Source: JBELHR01 sp049607205 (GTDB taxonomy: Bacteria; Bacteroidota; Bacteroidia; Flavobacteriales; Flavobacteriaceae). From it: a DNA stretch of 47,717 bases. Of this stretch, positions 14,406-23,943 are shown in pieces. The stretch is from positions 1-47,717 of the forward strand of contig JBMYWH010000018.1 of NCBI GenBank assembly GCA_049607205.1, in the 5' to 3' direction. Each line of letters opens with the position of its first letter. Within the stretch, counting starts at the first letter, position 1. The notes under the pieces were generated by a model, which had not been told where the DNA came from, ran no database searches, and saw only the letters and a list, made by a program, of their open reading frames with translations. The translations under genes and the position numbers were made by a program.

Positions 14406-17018
14406 ATGACATCACAAGAAATAAGAAAGCAATTTTTAGACTTTTTCAATTCTAAACAACACGAAATTGTACCTTCTGCTCCAATTGTAATCAAGAACGA
14501 TCCAACCTTGATGTTTACCAATGCTGGTATGAATCAATTTAAGGAGTATTTCTTAGGTCAGAAAGAAATTAAAAACTCAAGAGTTACAGATTCTCAGAAA
14601 TGTTTACGTGTCTCTGGGAAACACAATGACTTGGAAGAGGTAGGTATAGATACCTATCACCACACCATGTTTGAGATGCTTGGAAACTGGAGTTTCGGTG
14701 ATTATTTCAAAAAAGAAGCTATCTCATGGGCTTGGGAACTTCTTACAGAAGTCTATAAAATTGATAAAGAAAGCCTATATGTAAGTGTTTTTGAAGGCTC
14801 AAAAGATGCTGATAATTTAGCCTTAGATCAAGAAGCCCTTGACTTATGGAAAGCTATTGTTCCTGAAGATAAAATCATCTACGGAAATAAAAAAGATAAC
14901 TTCTGGGAAATGGGAGCTCAAGGACCTTGTGGACCATGTTCTGAAATTCACGTCGATATCAGATCTGAAGAAGAAAAAGCTAAAGTACCTGGAAGAGATC
15001 TAGTCAACATGGATCATCCGGAGGTAATTGAGGTTTGGAACTTAGTGTTCATGCAATACAACCGTAAAGCAGATGGATCTCTAGAAAACCTTCCTGCAAA
15101 ACACGTTGATACTGGAATGGGTTTTGAACGTTTGTGTATGGTACTTCAAGGAGTACAGTCAAATTATGACACGGATGTATTCACCCCTTTAATCAATCAA
15201 ATTCAAAAAATCACAAACGCATCTTACGGAAAGGATTGGGACACTGATGTGGCCATAAGAGTGATCGCCGATCACTTGAGAGCCGTTGCATTTGCTATAG
15301 CCGATGGTCAATTACCTTCCAATAATGGAGCGGGATATGTCATCCGTAGAATCTTGAGAAGGGCTATACGATATGGCTTTACATTCCTAGGTCAAAAAGA
15401 TGCCTTTATCTATAAATTAATTGAAACTTTAGATAGGCAAATGGGAGATCAATTCCCTGAGCTTAGAAAACAAAAAGACCTCATCTCAAAAGTAATTCAA
15501 GAGGAAGAGCTTTCTTTTTTGAGAACCCTCGGACAAGGACTTTCGAGACTAGACGCTATTATAGAAGAATCTCAAGACAAGAAAATATCTGGAGTAAAGG
15601 CTTTTGAATTGTACGACACTTTTGGTTTTCCACTAGATCTGACTTCTCTTATTTTAAGAGAAAAGGAACTTGATTTAGATGAAGAAGGTTTCAAGGTAGA
15701 AATGCAAAAACAAAAATCTAGATCTAGAGCAGCTTCTCAAATGGACATGGAGGACTGGGTTGTTCTAGATGGAGATAAAACAACTGAGTTTGTTGGTTAT
15801 GATGAATCGATGAGCGAGGCAAAAATCATACAGTACAGAAAAGTCGTTTCTAAAAAGGACGGCGAACTGTTTCAATTAGTATTGGACAAAACGCCATTCT
15901 ACCCTGAGGGAGGAGGTCAGGTGGGTGATCGTGGAATTTTAATTGATACCCAAGGGAATAAAACCCCAATCATAAATACTAAGAAAGAGAACAACCTCAT
16001 CTTGCATTTCACTAAGGTATTGCCGTCAAATCCTGAAGGTGTTTTTGCTGCAGAAGTAAATCTTCAAAAGAGAAAGGCGACGGAAAACAATCATAGTGCA
16101 ACACACTTGTTGCATCATGCTTTAAGAGAGGTCTTAGGAACGCATGTGGAGCAAAAAGGTTCTTTAGTCAATGAAAAATATTTAAGATTTGACTTCTCTC
16201 ACTTTTCTAAAGTAACAGAAGAAGAATTAGAAGAAATAGAAACACGAGTAAACCAAGTAATTTCTGCAAATCTTCCACTTGTAGAACACCGTTCAATTCC
16301 TATGCAAGAAGCATTAGACAGAGGCGCTATGGCTTTATTCGGTGAAAAATATGGCGATTCAGTAAGAATGATCGAATTCGGAGATTCAGCAGAACTTTGT
16401 GGAGGAACTCACGTGTCTAGTACTGGAGTTATCTGGGCCTTAAAAATCAGTTCAGAATCAGCAGTTGCTGCCGGAATTAGAAGGATTGAAGCCATTACCG
16501 GAGACGCAGCTCGAGCTTATTTTAACAGTCAGGATCAAACCGTATTAGCGATTAAGACACTGGTAAAAAACAATCAGCCTACTAAGGCTATTGAACAATT
16601 ACTAGGAGAAAACGCAAAGCTCAAAAAAGAAATCGAAGCCCTTTTAAAAGAAAAAGCAGCAGGAGCAAAAGATGAGCTCAAAAGCCAAGTCAAAAAGGTT
16701 GGAGAGATTAACTTCTTAGCTTGCAAACTGAATCTAGACCCTTCAAGCATAAAGGATCTTGCCTTTCAATTAGGTGGAGAAATAGATAATTTATTCTTTA
16801 TTTGCGGAAGTGAAAACAACGGAAAAGCGCTACTTACTTGTTTGATTGATAAAAAGCTTGTAGAAGAAAAAGGACTTGATGCGGGTAATGTCGTAAGAAC
16901 CTTAGGTAAATTAATTCAAGGTGGCGGCGGGGGCCAAAAATTCTTTGCCACAGCAGGTGGTAAAAACCCTAAAGGTATAGATCAAGCCCTTGAAGAAGCT
17001 ATCAATTTCGTTTCATAA
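14406..17018 (+). CDS. alaS: Alanine-tRNA ligase
   Basis: An 870-residue class II synthetase that charges tRNA-Ala. It has the N-terminal catalytic domain (MFTNAGMNQFK; HHTMFEMLGNWSFGDYF; GPCGPCSEIH), the tRNA-recognition region, the editing domain with the zinc motif HSATHLLHHALR and a distal CGGTHVSSTG, and a C-terminal coiled coil and C-Ala domain ending in a GGGGGQKFFATAGGKN segment. Length and order are standard. The GSCFA gene starts two bases after its stop. Confidence 0.98.
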   Translation: MTSQEIRKQFLDFFNSKQHEIVPSAPIVIKNDPTLMFTNAGMNQFKEYFLGQKEIKNSRVTDSQKCLRVSGKHNDLEEVGIDTYHHTMFEMLGNWSFGDYFKKEAISWAWELLTEVYKIDKESLYVSVFEGSKDADNLALDQEALDLWKAIVPEDKIIYGNKKDNFWEMGAQGPCGPCSEIHVDIRSEEEKAKVPGRDLVNMDHPEVIEVWNLVFMQYNRKADGSLENLPAKHVDTGMGFERLCMVLQGVQSNYDTDVFTPLINQIQKITNASYGKDWDTDVAIRVIADHLRAVAFAIADGQLPSNNGAGYVIRRILRRAIRYGFTFLGQKDAFIYKLIETLDRQMGDQFPELRKQKDLISKVIQEEELSFLRTLGQGLSRLDAIIEESQDKKISGVKAFELYDTFGFPLDLTSLILREKELDLDEEGFKVEMQKQKSRSRAASQMDMEDWVVLDGDKTTEFVGYDESMSEAKIIQYRKVVSKKDGELFQLVLDKTPFYPEGGGQVGDRGILIDTQGNKTPIINTKKENNLILHFTKVLPSNPEGVFAAEVNLQKRKATENNHSATHLLHHALREVLGTHVEQKGSLVNEKYLRFDFSHFSKVTEEELEEIETRVNQVISANLPLVEHRSIPMQEALDRGAMALFGEKYGDSVRMIEFGDSAELCGGTHVSSTGVIWALKISSESAVAAGIRRIEAITGDAARAYFNSQDQTVLAIKTLVKNNQPTKAIEQLLGENAKLKKEIEALLKEKAAGAKDELKSQVKKVGEINFLACKLNLDPSSIKDLAFQLGGEIDNLFFICGSENNGKALLTCLIDKKLVEEKGLDAGNVVRTLGKLIQGGGGGQKFFATAGGKNPKGIDQALEEAINFVS

Positions 17019-17020
17019 AG

Positions 17021-17968
17021 ATGAAATTCAGAAGTGAAATAAAGTATCACAAACCCGAGATCCCAAAGATTGACCATAGGAGTCAATGTTTGTTTCTCGG
17101 GTCTTGTTTTGCTCAAAATATCGCTTCTAAGTTAGACTTCTATAAAGTCCCTACTCTGTCTAACCCCTATGGGATTATGTACAACCCTTTCTCCATCTCT
17201 CAAGTCTTTCAAGATTTAAAACAAAACAAAATTTATAGTGATAAGGATATTGATGAGCATCGAGGAGTATTCTTCAACTACTCCAATCATTCCTCTAACA
17301 ACTCACTTTCTAAGGAAGCTCTAAAGAACGAGATCAACCAATCGTTGTCCGATTTTTCTGAGAACTTAAAAAACGTGACTCACGTATTTATCAGTTTAGG
17401 AACTGCTTACGCATATCGTTTAAAGAGCTCTGGAAACTTTGTCGGAAATTGTCATAAACAACCCAACACCTTATTTGAAAAAGTATTGCTTGACATTCCA
17501 AGCATTGTTAAAAGCTCAAGAGAGACCATGGGTCTCATTGAGAATCAAGCGAACAATAAGGTCTCTTTCATTTTTACCTTAAGCCCTGTGAGACATCTCA
17601 AAGATGGATTTGTAGAAAATTCTATCTCCAAGGCACACCTAAGAGCTGCTATTCATGAAATCACCTCTCAAAGCACTCATTATTATTTTCCCTCCTATGA
17701 AATCCTCCTCGACGATCTTAGAGACTATAGGTTTTATAAAGAAGATTTAGTTCACCCTAGCGAGCAGGCAATTGATTATATCTGGGACCATTTCCAAGAG
17801 GCTCTTGTTTCTGATTCTGCAAAGCCCCATTTTAAAGCCATCGCAAGAGTTCAAACCGGACTCTTACATCGACCTTTCCAACCCAACTCCATGGAGCACC
17901 AAAAGTTCAAAGAGAAACTTGAAAAGGAAAAAAGAGCTTTAGAACAAAGCTTAGGTATAAAGTTTTAA
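17021..17968 (+). CDS. GSCFA domain protein
   Basis: A 315-residue protein whose N-terminal LFLGSCFAQNIASKL (~29-43) is the motif that names the family (PF08885), with NPYGIMYNPFS after it. Later blocks HVFISLGTAYAY, TLSPVRHLKDG and YFPSYEILLDDLRDYRFYKEDLVHP fit an SGNH/GDSL-like esterase fold with a C-terminal His. The substrate is not established. There is no signal peptide, so it is probably cytoplasmic. It follows alaS by two bases and must be cotranscribed; the functional reason is unclear. Confidence 0.92.
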   Translation: MKFRSEIKYHKPEIPKIDHRSQCLFLGSCFAQNIASKLDFYKVPTLSNPYGIMYNPFSISQVFQDLKQNKIYSDKDIDEHRGVFFNYSNHSSNNSLSKEALKNEINQSLSDFSENLKNVTHVFISLGTAYAYRLKSSGNFVGNCHKQPNTLFEKVLLDIPSIVKSSRETMGLIENQANNKVSFIFTLSPVRHLKDGFVENSISKAHLRAAIHEITSQSTHYYFPSYEILLDDLRDYRFYKEDLVHPSEQAIDYIWDHFQEALVSDSAKPHFKAIARVQTGLLHRPFQPNSMEHQKFKEKLEKEKRALEQSLGIKF

Positions 17969-18087
17969 ACCTTAATCTATTTTGTTTAATATGTTAAAAA
18001 TCACACATATAACACACATTTAACAAAATTTAAATTTTACTTAGACTAAAAATCCCTAACTTACACCTGAACGAAAAACCAGGAATT

Positions 18088-18441
18088 ATGAGGAATTTAA
18101 TTACTGGCTTACTGGTGGGAGTAATATTAGGCGTTTTTTCTAGTTCTTTATTTGTTGAACAATTTGATATTATAGGAGCCTTAACCTCAAAGTTTACTAT
18201 TACATCTGTGTTCACAGGTATTGCTTGTGCCGGTTTAGCTAATTACCTGAAATGGGACTTCGGTATTGTTTTAGGATCGGTTATTATCGGAATTTTGGTT
18301 TTTTACACCAAATTCTTAGTAACTGGGCATCATCACGATCCAATCACCATGGGAGTCTTTAACGGGCTCATCTTCGGATCGATTTTTACCCTTTTGTTTA
18401 TTTTAGAGAAAAGAAAAATTATCAAAAAAAAAGCTCACTAA
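18088..18441 (+). CDS. Small hypothetical membrane protein
   Basis: A 117-residue protein with about four predicted helices (residues ~3-20, 33-50, 57-75, 88-107) and a basic KKRKIIKKKAH tail that should lie in the cytoplasm. A HHHDP stretch sits between helices three and four. I do not recognise a family. The stop codon lies inside the stem of the following terminator. No clear -7 element was found in the 119-base gap before it. Confidence 0.7.
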   Translation: MRNLITGLLVGVILGVFSSSLFVEQFDIIGALTSKFTITSVFTGIACAGLANYLKWDFGIVLGSVIIGILVFYTKFLVTGHHHDPITMGVFNGLIFGSIFTLLFILEKRKIIKKKAH

Positions 18442-18458
18442 AGTGAGCTTTTTTTTTG
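18424..18458. terminator. Hairpin terminator, bidirectional
   Basis: An A-run, an AAAGCTCACT / AGTGAGCTTT stem with a two-base loop, and a T9 tract. It overlaps the stop codon of the small membrane protein and also faces the end of the leftward rhodanese gene. Confidence 0.88.
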
Positions 18459-18472
18459 ACTGTAAATTTTTG

Positions 18473-18784
18473 TTATTTAACAAGTGGAGCTACATTATTC
18501 CATGGTCCTCCGTTGATTACATCCACACCTTGCTTTGCAAGAAACGATTGAGCAGATCCACTTCGAGCACCTGATCTACACACCGTAATTATTGGAGCGT
18601 TCATCTTTTTAATTTTGTCTACATTATTTGGAATCGTATCCAAAACAATATTTTTAGAACCTTTTACATGACCGCCTGCATACTCTGCTTGAGATCTTAC
18701 GTCAATTACTACAGCTCCTTTGTCTAAATAAGCCTGAATATCCTCTTGAGAAGGCCCACTAGAAAACATATCAAATAATCCCAT
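18473..18784 (-). CDS. Single-domain rhodanese-like protein
   Basis: A 103-residue rhodanese domain. The active-site loop is CRSGARS with Cys69. The family blocks VVIDVRSQAEYAGGHVKGSKNI (~25-46) and the C-terminal VINGGPWNNV are intact. Such proteins carry sulfane sulfur on the Cys; the acceptor is unknown here. The six-residue loop CRSGAR resembles sulfurtransferases of the GlpE/PspE type. It has its own promoter element. Confidence 0.93.
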   Translation of the reverse strand: MGLFDMFSSGPSQEDIQAYLDKGAVVIDVRSQAEYAGGHVKGSKNIVLDTIPNNVDKIKKMNAPIITVCRSGARSGSAQSFLAKQGVDVINGGPWNNVAPLVK

Positions 18785-18821
18785 GTTTATTTATTTTATT
18801 ATTGTTGATTAAATTCGGGTG

Positions 18822-18829
18822 CAAATTTA
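18822..18829 (-). promoter_or_regulatory. Rhodanese promoter -7 element TAAATTTG
   Basis: On the minus strand it reads TAAATTTG, about 37 bases before the start codon. A TTG at 18852-18854 (22-base spacing) could be the -33 element. Confidence 0.55.
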
Positions 18830-18855
18830 TGAGTTTTAATTCAATTCCATGCAAC

Positions 18856-20583
18856 TTATGATACAGACTTATGCAGGAACAATTCCATACCCTGCTTCAC
18901 AAGTTCTTGTTCTTCTTCAGGTAGTTGACCTACTCTTTCCCATAATGCTTCATAAGAAATGTCTTGAATAACTGCCGTCTCAATGGCCGTTAGCAACAAG
19001 AGCCAATGATTCTCTTTATAATCCAACACCTCCTTTAAAAGCTCACTTAGCTTATCTGAATTGGTTTTGGCTCTATGAGCCCTAAGCCTAGTTAATAAAT
19101 CCTCTAGGACCCTATCTGTCTTTTTTAAATTACTCGATTTATGTTTAGATACCTGATTAGAAAAATCAAATCCTCCTGGATCTGCAGGTCCTGAAAATCC
19201 AGAAATCACCTCTTTCCCAATAGCCATATCATAAATCCCCCACTCTGGAAGAAACAGCATTTGATCCCCCAAACTAACAGTACATTGCTCAAAAGAAATC
19301 AACATGATCTTTCCTTGAAGATTCCGAGTTCCCGTAATAATTCGCCCTTGAACCCTCACTCCTCCTTCGAACTCCAAGTCAACCTGCTCACCTTCCATAA
19401 TCCCATAAATCTCCAAATCCTTAGGAGACATATCTTCAATGGCAAGATTATAGTCCTTGAGTTTTCCTAAAGGAGATCCAAAACCTTCTTTGTGATAATC
19501 ATATCCATGCCCTATAAGTTCCTTATCTCGATAAGCAAGTGCTGTGGCACCGCTAAATTGCATATAACTTGGTTTCTCTCCAGAACAAATTACCTTGAAT
19601 AAAACACCTGATATCTGAAGCCCCGTACTAAGTTCCACAGTTCCAATTTGATTGGATTCTTGCAATCTTTCTAAGGCTATTACTCCACCGCGCCTTAAGG
19701 CCATGGTATTTGCAAACTCCTCAAGAACATAACTCAAATGAGCAAAATTAGGAGTTACAAATAATTGAGGTTGAGGTTTAGTTATGTCAAATGCCTGGTT
19801 TGCAGCCTCAATACCATAAGGGATCTTATCAACCTCATCAGACAAACAGTAAGTACTTTCCTCTATAGAGGACAATAATCCAGCACCATAAATTTTAGGG
19901 CATTCTAAAGTTCCGATAAGACCGTATTCAACAGTCCACCAATGTAGATTTCTAATCTGGGCTAATTCCGATGGCTCCGGATTCAACTCTTGTAATTCAG
20001 CCAAGTCCTTCTCAGCCTTAGCAACTTGTTCAAGATCAGCATTCTTATCCTCTTTTAAGATAGAAAGTAAACGAATTGCTTCATAAAGTTCTTGATCATA
20101 TTTACTTGCAATCGCCTTAGCTCCTATTTCTCCAAATCTTCGAAGATATTCGGCATATTCAGGATTAGCAATAATAGGTGCATGCCCCGCTGCTTCATGA
20201 ATTATATCGGGTGCCGGAGTATAACCTATATGACCAAGTCTTCTAATATCAGAAGCGATCACAAGAACATTATAAGCTTGGAATTCCATAAAAGATGAAG
20301 GGGGAATAAAGCCATCAACTGAAACAGCTGCCCAACCTATATTTTTTAGAATTCGATTCATCCCTTCCATTCTAGGTATACGATCAATCTCAATCCCAGT
20401 ATTCCTTAGACCTTCAAGATAGGAATAATGTGCCATATCCTTAAGTTTAGAGACATTCAACCTCATGACGTAACGCCATATTTCTTGGTCTTCTTCAGAG
20501 TAGTCTTCATAAGGTTGAGGAACAATAAATTGATGTAAATGACTAGGTAACTTCCTAGTGATTTCATTCAGTTCAAAATGCAT
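18856..20583 (-). CDS. Biopterin-dependent aromatic amino acid hydroxylase, long form
   Basis: The protein is 575 residues from the ATG at 20583; an in-frame ATG at 20625 adds 14 residues of unlikely sequence. The catalytic domain is clear: iron ligands His129 and His134 in PDIIHEAAGHAP, and Glu219 in WWTVEYGLIGT. This makes it a phenylalanine 4-monooxygenase or a close relative (Phe to Tyr with tetrahydrobiopterin). Typical bacterial enzymes are about 260-300 residues. Here a charged helical insert (~165-205) sits between the ligands, and about 240 extra residues follow the catalytic domain, including a beta-rich region with EGEQVDLEFEGGVRVQGRI and a helical end. I recall Bacteroidota proteins of similar length, but the tail has no role I know. 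Substrate (Phe or Trp) is inferred. Confidence 0.88.
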   Translation of the reverse strand: MHFELNEITRKLPSHLHQFIVPQPYEDYSEEDQEIWRYVMRLNVSKLKDMAHYSYLEGLRNTGIEIDRIPRMEGMNRILKNIGWAAVSVDGFIPPSSFMEFQAYNVLVIASDIRRLGHIGYTPAPDIIHEAAGHAPIIANPEYAEYLRRFGEIGAKAIASKYDQELYEAIRLLSILKEDKNADLEQVAKAEKDLAELQELNPEPSELAQIRNLHWWTVEYGLIGTLECPKIYGAGLLSSIEESTYCLSDEVDKIPYGIEAANQAFDITKPQPQLFVTPNFAHLSYVLEEFANTMALRRGGVIALERLQESNQIGTVELSTGLQISGVLFKVICSGEKPSYMQFSGATALAYRDKELIGHGYDYHKEGFGSPLGKLKDYNLAIEDMSPKDLEIYGIMEGEQVDLEFEGGVRVQGRIITGTRNLQGKIMLISFEQCTVSLGDQMLFLPEWGIYDMAIGKEVISGFSGPADPGGFDFSNQVSKHKSSNLKKTDRVLEDLLTRLRAHRAKTNSDKLSELLKEVLDYKENHWLLLLTAIETAVIQDISYEALWERVGQLPEEEQELVKQGMELFLHKSVS

Positions 20584-20690
20584 TATGTATGTGTTTGTTT
20601 GTTGTCTAAGCCAAGTTACAAACATTTTTACAAACGATAACCTTTTCGTTATTTGGAAGCTAAGCTCCTGATATTAGCCTGATTTGTTCG

Positions 20691-20698
20691 TATATTTG
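20691..20698 (+). promoter_or_regulatory. gpmI promoter -7 element TATATTTG
   Basis: It matches TAnnTTTG and gives a leader of about 20 bases to the gpmI ATG. Confidence 0.6.
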
Positions 20699-20721
20699 TA
20701 TAGCTTAAAATCTAAAAACAA

Positions 20722-22239
20722 ATGAATAAAAAGGTAATTTTAATGATCTTAGATGGTTGGGGAATCACTCAAGATCCAAAAGTATCAGCTATATACAATG
20801 CCCACACTCCATTTATCAACGGTTTATATGACGCATATCCTAATGCCAGTTTGAGAACAGATGGAGAACATGTAGGACTACCTCATGGGCAAATGGGAAA
20901 TTCAGAAGTAGGACATATGAATCTAGGAGCTGGAAGAATTGTATTCCAAAACCTTGCTCGTATCAACAATGCCATTGAAGAAGATACACTTAAGAATGAA
21001 AAAGCCTTAGTAGAGTCTTTTGACTACGCTAAGAACAACAATAAAGACTTACACCTATTAGGTTTAGTGTCTGATGGAGGAATTCACTCTCACATCAATC
21101 ACCTAAAAGCTATTGTTAGAGCGGCTAAAGAAAAAGGAGTTGAAAATGTATATTTACACGCCTTTACAGATGGTCGTGATACAGATCCTAAAACAGGTAA
21201 GAATTTCATCCAAAGCATGGAAGAATATATGGACGAAAACACTGGGGAGTTAGCCACTGTGACTGGTCGTTATTATGCTATGGATAGAGATAAAAGATGG
21301 GAAAGAGTTGCACTTGCTTACAATGCTTTAGTAAAAGGAGAAGGTGAGAAATCAACTAATGCCTTAGAGAGTATTCAAGCGGCCTATGACGCTGGAGTAA
21401 CTGATGAATTTATCAAGCCAATCATCATGGTTGATGAAAATGGAAACCCTAAAGCTCAAATTAAAGAAGACGACGCTGTTGTATTCTTTAACTTTAGAAC
21501 GGATCGTGGACGTCAATTAACAGAAGCTTTATCTCAAAAAGACTTTCCGGAAGAAGGAATGAAAGCTCTTAAATTAGACTACACAACCTTGACTTGTTAC
21601 GATGAAGAATTCAAAAACATCAATGTAGTATACGATTCAAGTAATATTAAGGATACCCTTGGAGAAGTCTTATCAAGAAATAATAAGAAGCAAATAAGAA
21701 TTGCGGAAACAGAAAAATACCCTCACGTAACATTTTTCTTCTCGGGAGGACAAGAAGAACCGTTCGAAGGGGAATCTAGAATTCTAAGAAATTCACCTAA
21801 GGTAGCTACTTATGATTTAAAGCCGGAAATGAGCGCTTTTGAATTAAAAGATGCCCTGATTCCAGAATTGGAAAAAGAAGAAGTAGATTTTGTTTGCTTG
21901 AACTTTGCAAACGGAGACATGGTGGGACATACAGGAGTGATGGAAGCAGCAATTAAAGCCTGTGAAGCCGTAGATCAATGTGTAAAAGAAGTGATTGGTA
22001 CTGCTCTTGAGCATGACTACACAACACTTGTAATTGCAGATCACGGTAACTGTGAAATTATGATGAACCCTGATGGAACTCCTCATACTTCTCACACGAC
22101 TTGTCCTGTACCGATGATTTTAGTAGATAAAGAACTTAAACAAATCAAAGATGGAGTATTAGGTGATGTAGCCCCTACTATTCTTGAAATGATGGGAGTT
22201 GAGCAACCTGAAGCTATGACAAGACACTCTTTAATCTAA
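20722..22239 (+). CDS. gpmI: 2,3-bisphosphoglycerate-independent phosphoglycerate mutase
   Basis: A 505-residue glycolytic enzyme that interconverts 3- and 2-phosphoglycerate with Mn2+. The first metal site is in MILDGWG, and the phospho-Ser is in GQMGNSEVGHMN (~60-71). Other metal and substrate motifs are VSDGGIHSH, FTDGRDTDPKTG, NFRTDRGRQ, NFANGDMVGHTG, ADHGNCE and PHTSHT. Full length. It is transcribed alone, with a -7 element before it and a hairpin after it. Confidence 0.98.
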   Translation: MNKKVILMILDGWGITQDPKVSAIYNAHTPFINGLYDAYPNASLRTDGEHVGLPHGQMGNSEVGHMNLGAGRIVFQNLARINNAIEEDTLKNEKALVESFDYAKNNNKDLHLLGLVSDGGIHSHINHLKAIVRAAKEKGVENVYLHAFTDGRDTDPKTGKNFIQSMEEYMDENTGELATVTGRYYAMDRDKRWERVALAYNALVKGEGEKSTNALESIQAAYDAGVTDEFIKPIIMVDENGNPKAQIKEDDAVVFFNFRTDRGRQLTEALSQKDFPEEGMKALKLDYTTLTCYDEEFKNINVVYDSSNIKDTLGEVLSRNNKKQIRIAETEKYPHVTFFFSGGQEEPFEGESRILRNSPKVATYDLKPEMSAFELKDALIPELEKEEVDFVCLNFANGDMVGHTGVMEAAIKACEAVDQCVKEVIGTALEHDYTTLVIADHGNCEIMMNPDGTPHTSHTTCPVPMILVDKELKQIKDGVLGDVAPTILEMMGVEQPEAMTRHSLI

Positions 22240-22261
22240 AAGAGCGCTCACAATATTTTCA

Positions 22262-22291
22262 AACGCCACCTTCAAAGGGTGGCGTTTTTTG
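22262..22291 (+). terminator. gpmI terminator
   Basis: An ACGCCACC / GGTGGCGT stem with a short loop followed by T6, 22 bases after the gpmI stop. Confidence 0.88.
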
Positions 22292-22327
22292 TTGGTCTCG
22301 ATTTCAAATATTTCTTCATATTTATTG

Positions 22328-22335
22328 TACATTTG
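22328..22335 (+). promoter_or_regulatory. map promoter -7 element TACATTTG
   Basis: It matches TAnnTTTG and gives a leader of about 19 bases before the map ATG. It rules out start codons further upstream, such as the in-frame TTG at 22289. Confidence 0.62.
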
Positions 22336-22357
22336 TGCTGTATTAAACTGTAGAAAA

Positions 22358-23170
22358 ATGATTCATATTAAATCCCCAGAAGAAATCGAATTAATGCGTG
22401 AATCGGCGCTAATTGTGTCTAAAACGCTAGGTGTTTTAGCTGATAAAGTCAAGCCTGGAGTAAGCACTTTAGAACTTGATAAATTAGCAGAAGAGTGTAT
22501 TAGAGACCATGGTGCTGTACCTGGATTCTTGGGATTATATGACTTTCCTAACACGCTTTGTATGAGCCCTAATGCTCAAGTAGTACATGGAATCCCTAGC
22601 ACTAAACCTTTAGAAAATGGTGATATTATCTCTATTGATTGCGGAGCGCTTAAAAATGGGTTCTATGGAGACCATGCCTATACCTTTGAGGTTGGAGAAG
22701 TAGATGCCGCAACTAAAAAGTTATTACAAGTAACTAAAGAGAGTCTCTATGTAGGAATCAAACAGTTTAGATCAGGAAATAGAATTGGAGACGTAGGATC
22801 GGCCATTCAAACCTATGCAGAACGTCATGGATATGGAGTGGTAAGAGAGTTAGTAGGTCATGGACTTGGTCGCAAAATGCATGAAGATCCTGAAATGCCT
22901 AATTACGGAAGAAGGGGACGCGGAAAAAAATTCGTTGAAGGAATGGTTGTTGCCATAGAGCCTATGATTAATATGGGAACAGAAAAGATCAATCAATTGA
23001 GAGATGGTTGGACTATTTTAACAAAAGATGGACTTCCTTCTGCACACTTTGAACATGATGTAGCCTTAGTCAATGGTAAACCTGAACTCCTATCAACCTT
23101 CCAATACATTTATGATGCTTTAGGGATTCAATCTAATGAAGAAGACGAGTTTCGTCAAAAACCTCTTTAA
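22358..23170 (+). CDS. map: Methionine aminopeptidase, type I
   Basis: It removes the initiator Met from nascent proteins. It is 270 residues from the ATG at 22358 (MIHIKSPEEIELMRESA). The metal and substrate residues are in VVHGIPS, the two Asp blocks DCGALKNGFYGDHAYTF, VGHGLGRKMHEDP, AIEPM and FEHDVAL. There is no N-terminal zinc finger, so it is a short type I enzyme. The stop overlaps the start of the methyltransferase by one base (TAATG). Confidence 0.97.
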   Translation: MIHIKSPEEIELMRESALIVSKTLGVLADKVKPGVSTLELDKLAEECIRDHGAVPGFLGLYDFPNTLCMSPNAQVVHGIPSTKPLENGDIISIDCGALKNGFYGDHAYTFEVGEVDAATKKLLQVTKESLYVGIKQFRSGNRIGDVGSAIQTYAERHGYGVVRELVGHGLGRKMHEDPEMPNYGRRGRGKKFVEGMVVAIEPMINMGTEKINQLRDGWTILTKDGLPSAHFEHDVALVNGKPELLSTFQYIYDALGIQSNEEDEFRQKPL

Positions 23171-23943
23171 TGGGTTTATTTAAGACTGTACTGAATACCA
23201 TACCTCGGCCTTTATTAATTAAAGGGAGTTATATCGCAAAACCTTTTTTGGCCCTGTATTACAGGGGGAATACATTCACGGACCCTATTGATGGTAAGTC
23301 CTATAGAAAGTTTTTGCCCTATGGTTATGAAAATATAAGAGAAAATGCATTAGCCCCAGGAACCCTTTCCCTTGAAAGGCACCGATTGCTTTATCTATAC
23401 TTAAAAACCTACAGTAACTTCTTTTCCCAAGAAAACTTAAAAGTATTACATGTGGCTCCAGAGCAATGCTTTTACAAGCTGTTTCGAAATCAAAAAAATC
23501 TTCAGTATACCACTACAGATTTATTCTCTCCACTTGCAGATGTAAAGGCTGACATATGCGACCTTCCTTTTGAAGACAATAGTTTTGATGTAGTGTTGTG
23601 CAATCATGTTTTAGAACATATTGAGGATGATAAGAAAGCTATGCAGGAAATATATAGAGTTCTTAAACCAGGTGCTTATGCTATATTACAAATCCCTCAA
23701 GATTATTCTTTAGAAAAGACTTACGAGGACACCTCCATTACAAGTCCAGAAGAACGTAAAAAACACTTTGGGCAGTATGATCATGTCAGAATTTATGGTT
23801 GGGACTATTTTGATCGTCTAAAAAAGCTAGGTTTTGAAGTTAAAAAAGTTCAAATTCAAAAAGACTTAAAGACGGAAGACCTTGAGCGATATGCACTAGT
23901 AAAAGAAGAGGTAATTCCGGTAGTTTTTAAACCGCTTTCTTAA
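23170..23943 (+). CDS. Class I SAM-dependent methyltransferase
   Basis: A 257-residue protein with a Methyltransf_11-type core. After a basic hydrophobic N-terminus, motif I is degenerate (VLHVAPEQCFYK rather than a glycine-rich DxGxGxG). Then come TTDLFSPLADVKADICDLPF, the FDVVLCNHVLEHIEDD segment, and RVLKPGAYAILQIP. A pattern of VAPE followed by DL occurs in a Bacteroidota subfamily I remember only as putative methyltransferases. Its coupling to map by a one-base overlap does not by itself suggest a protein N-terminal substrate. It ends convergently with apbE with a 17-base overlap. Confidence 0.85.
   Translation: MGLFKTVLNTIPRPLLIKGSYIAKPFLALYYRGNTFTDPIDGKSYRKFLPYGYENIRENALAPGTLSLERHRLLYLYLKTYSNFFSQENLKVLHVAPEQCFYKLFRNQKNLQYTTTDLFSPLADVKADICDLPFEDNSFDVVLCNHVLEHIEDDKKAMQEIYRVLKPGAYAILQIPQDYSLEKTYEDTSITSPEERKKHFGQYDHVRIYGWDYFDRLKKLGFEVKKVQIQKDLKTEDLERYALVKEEVIPVVFKPLS

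Noticed and set aside
17969..18087. Repeated ACACAT/TTTAA stretch as an origin or attachment site
   Set aside because: Short and AT-rich with no DnaA boxes, no direct repeat of useful length and no integrase nearby.
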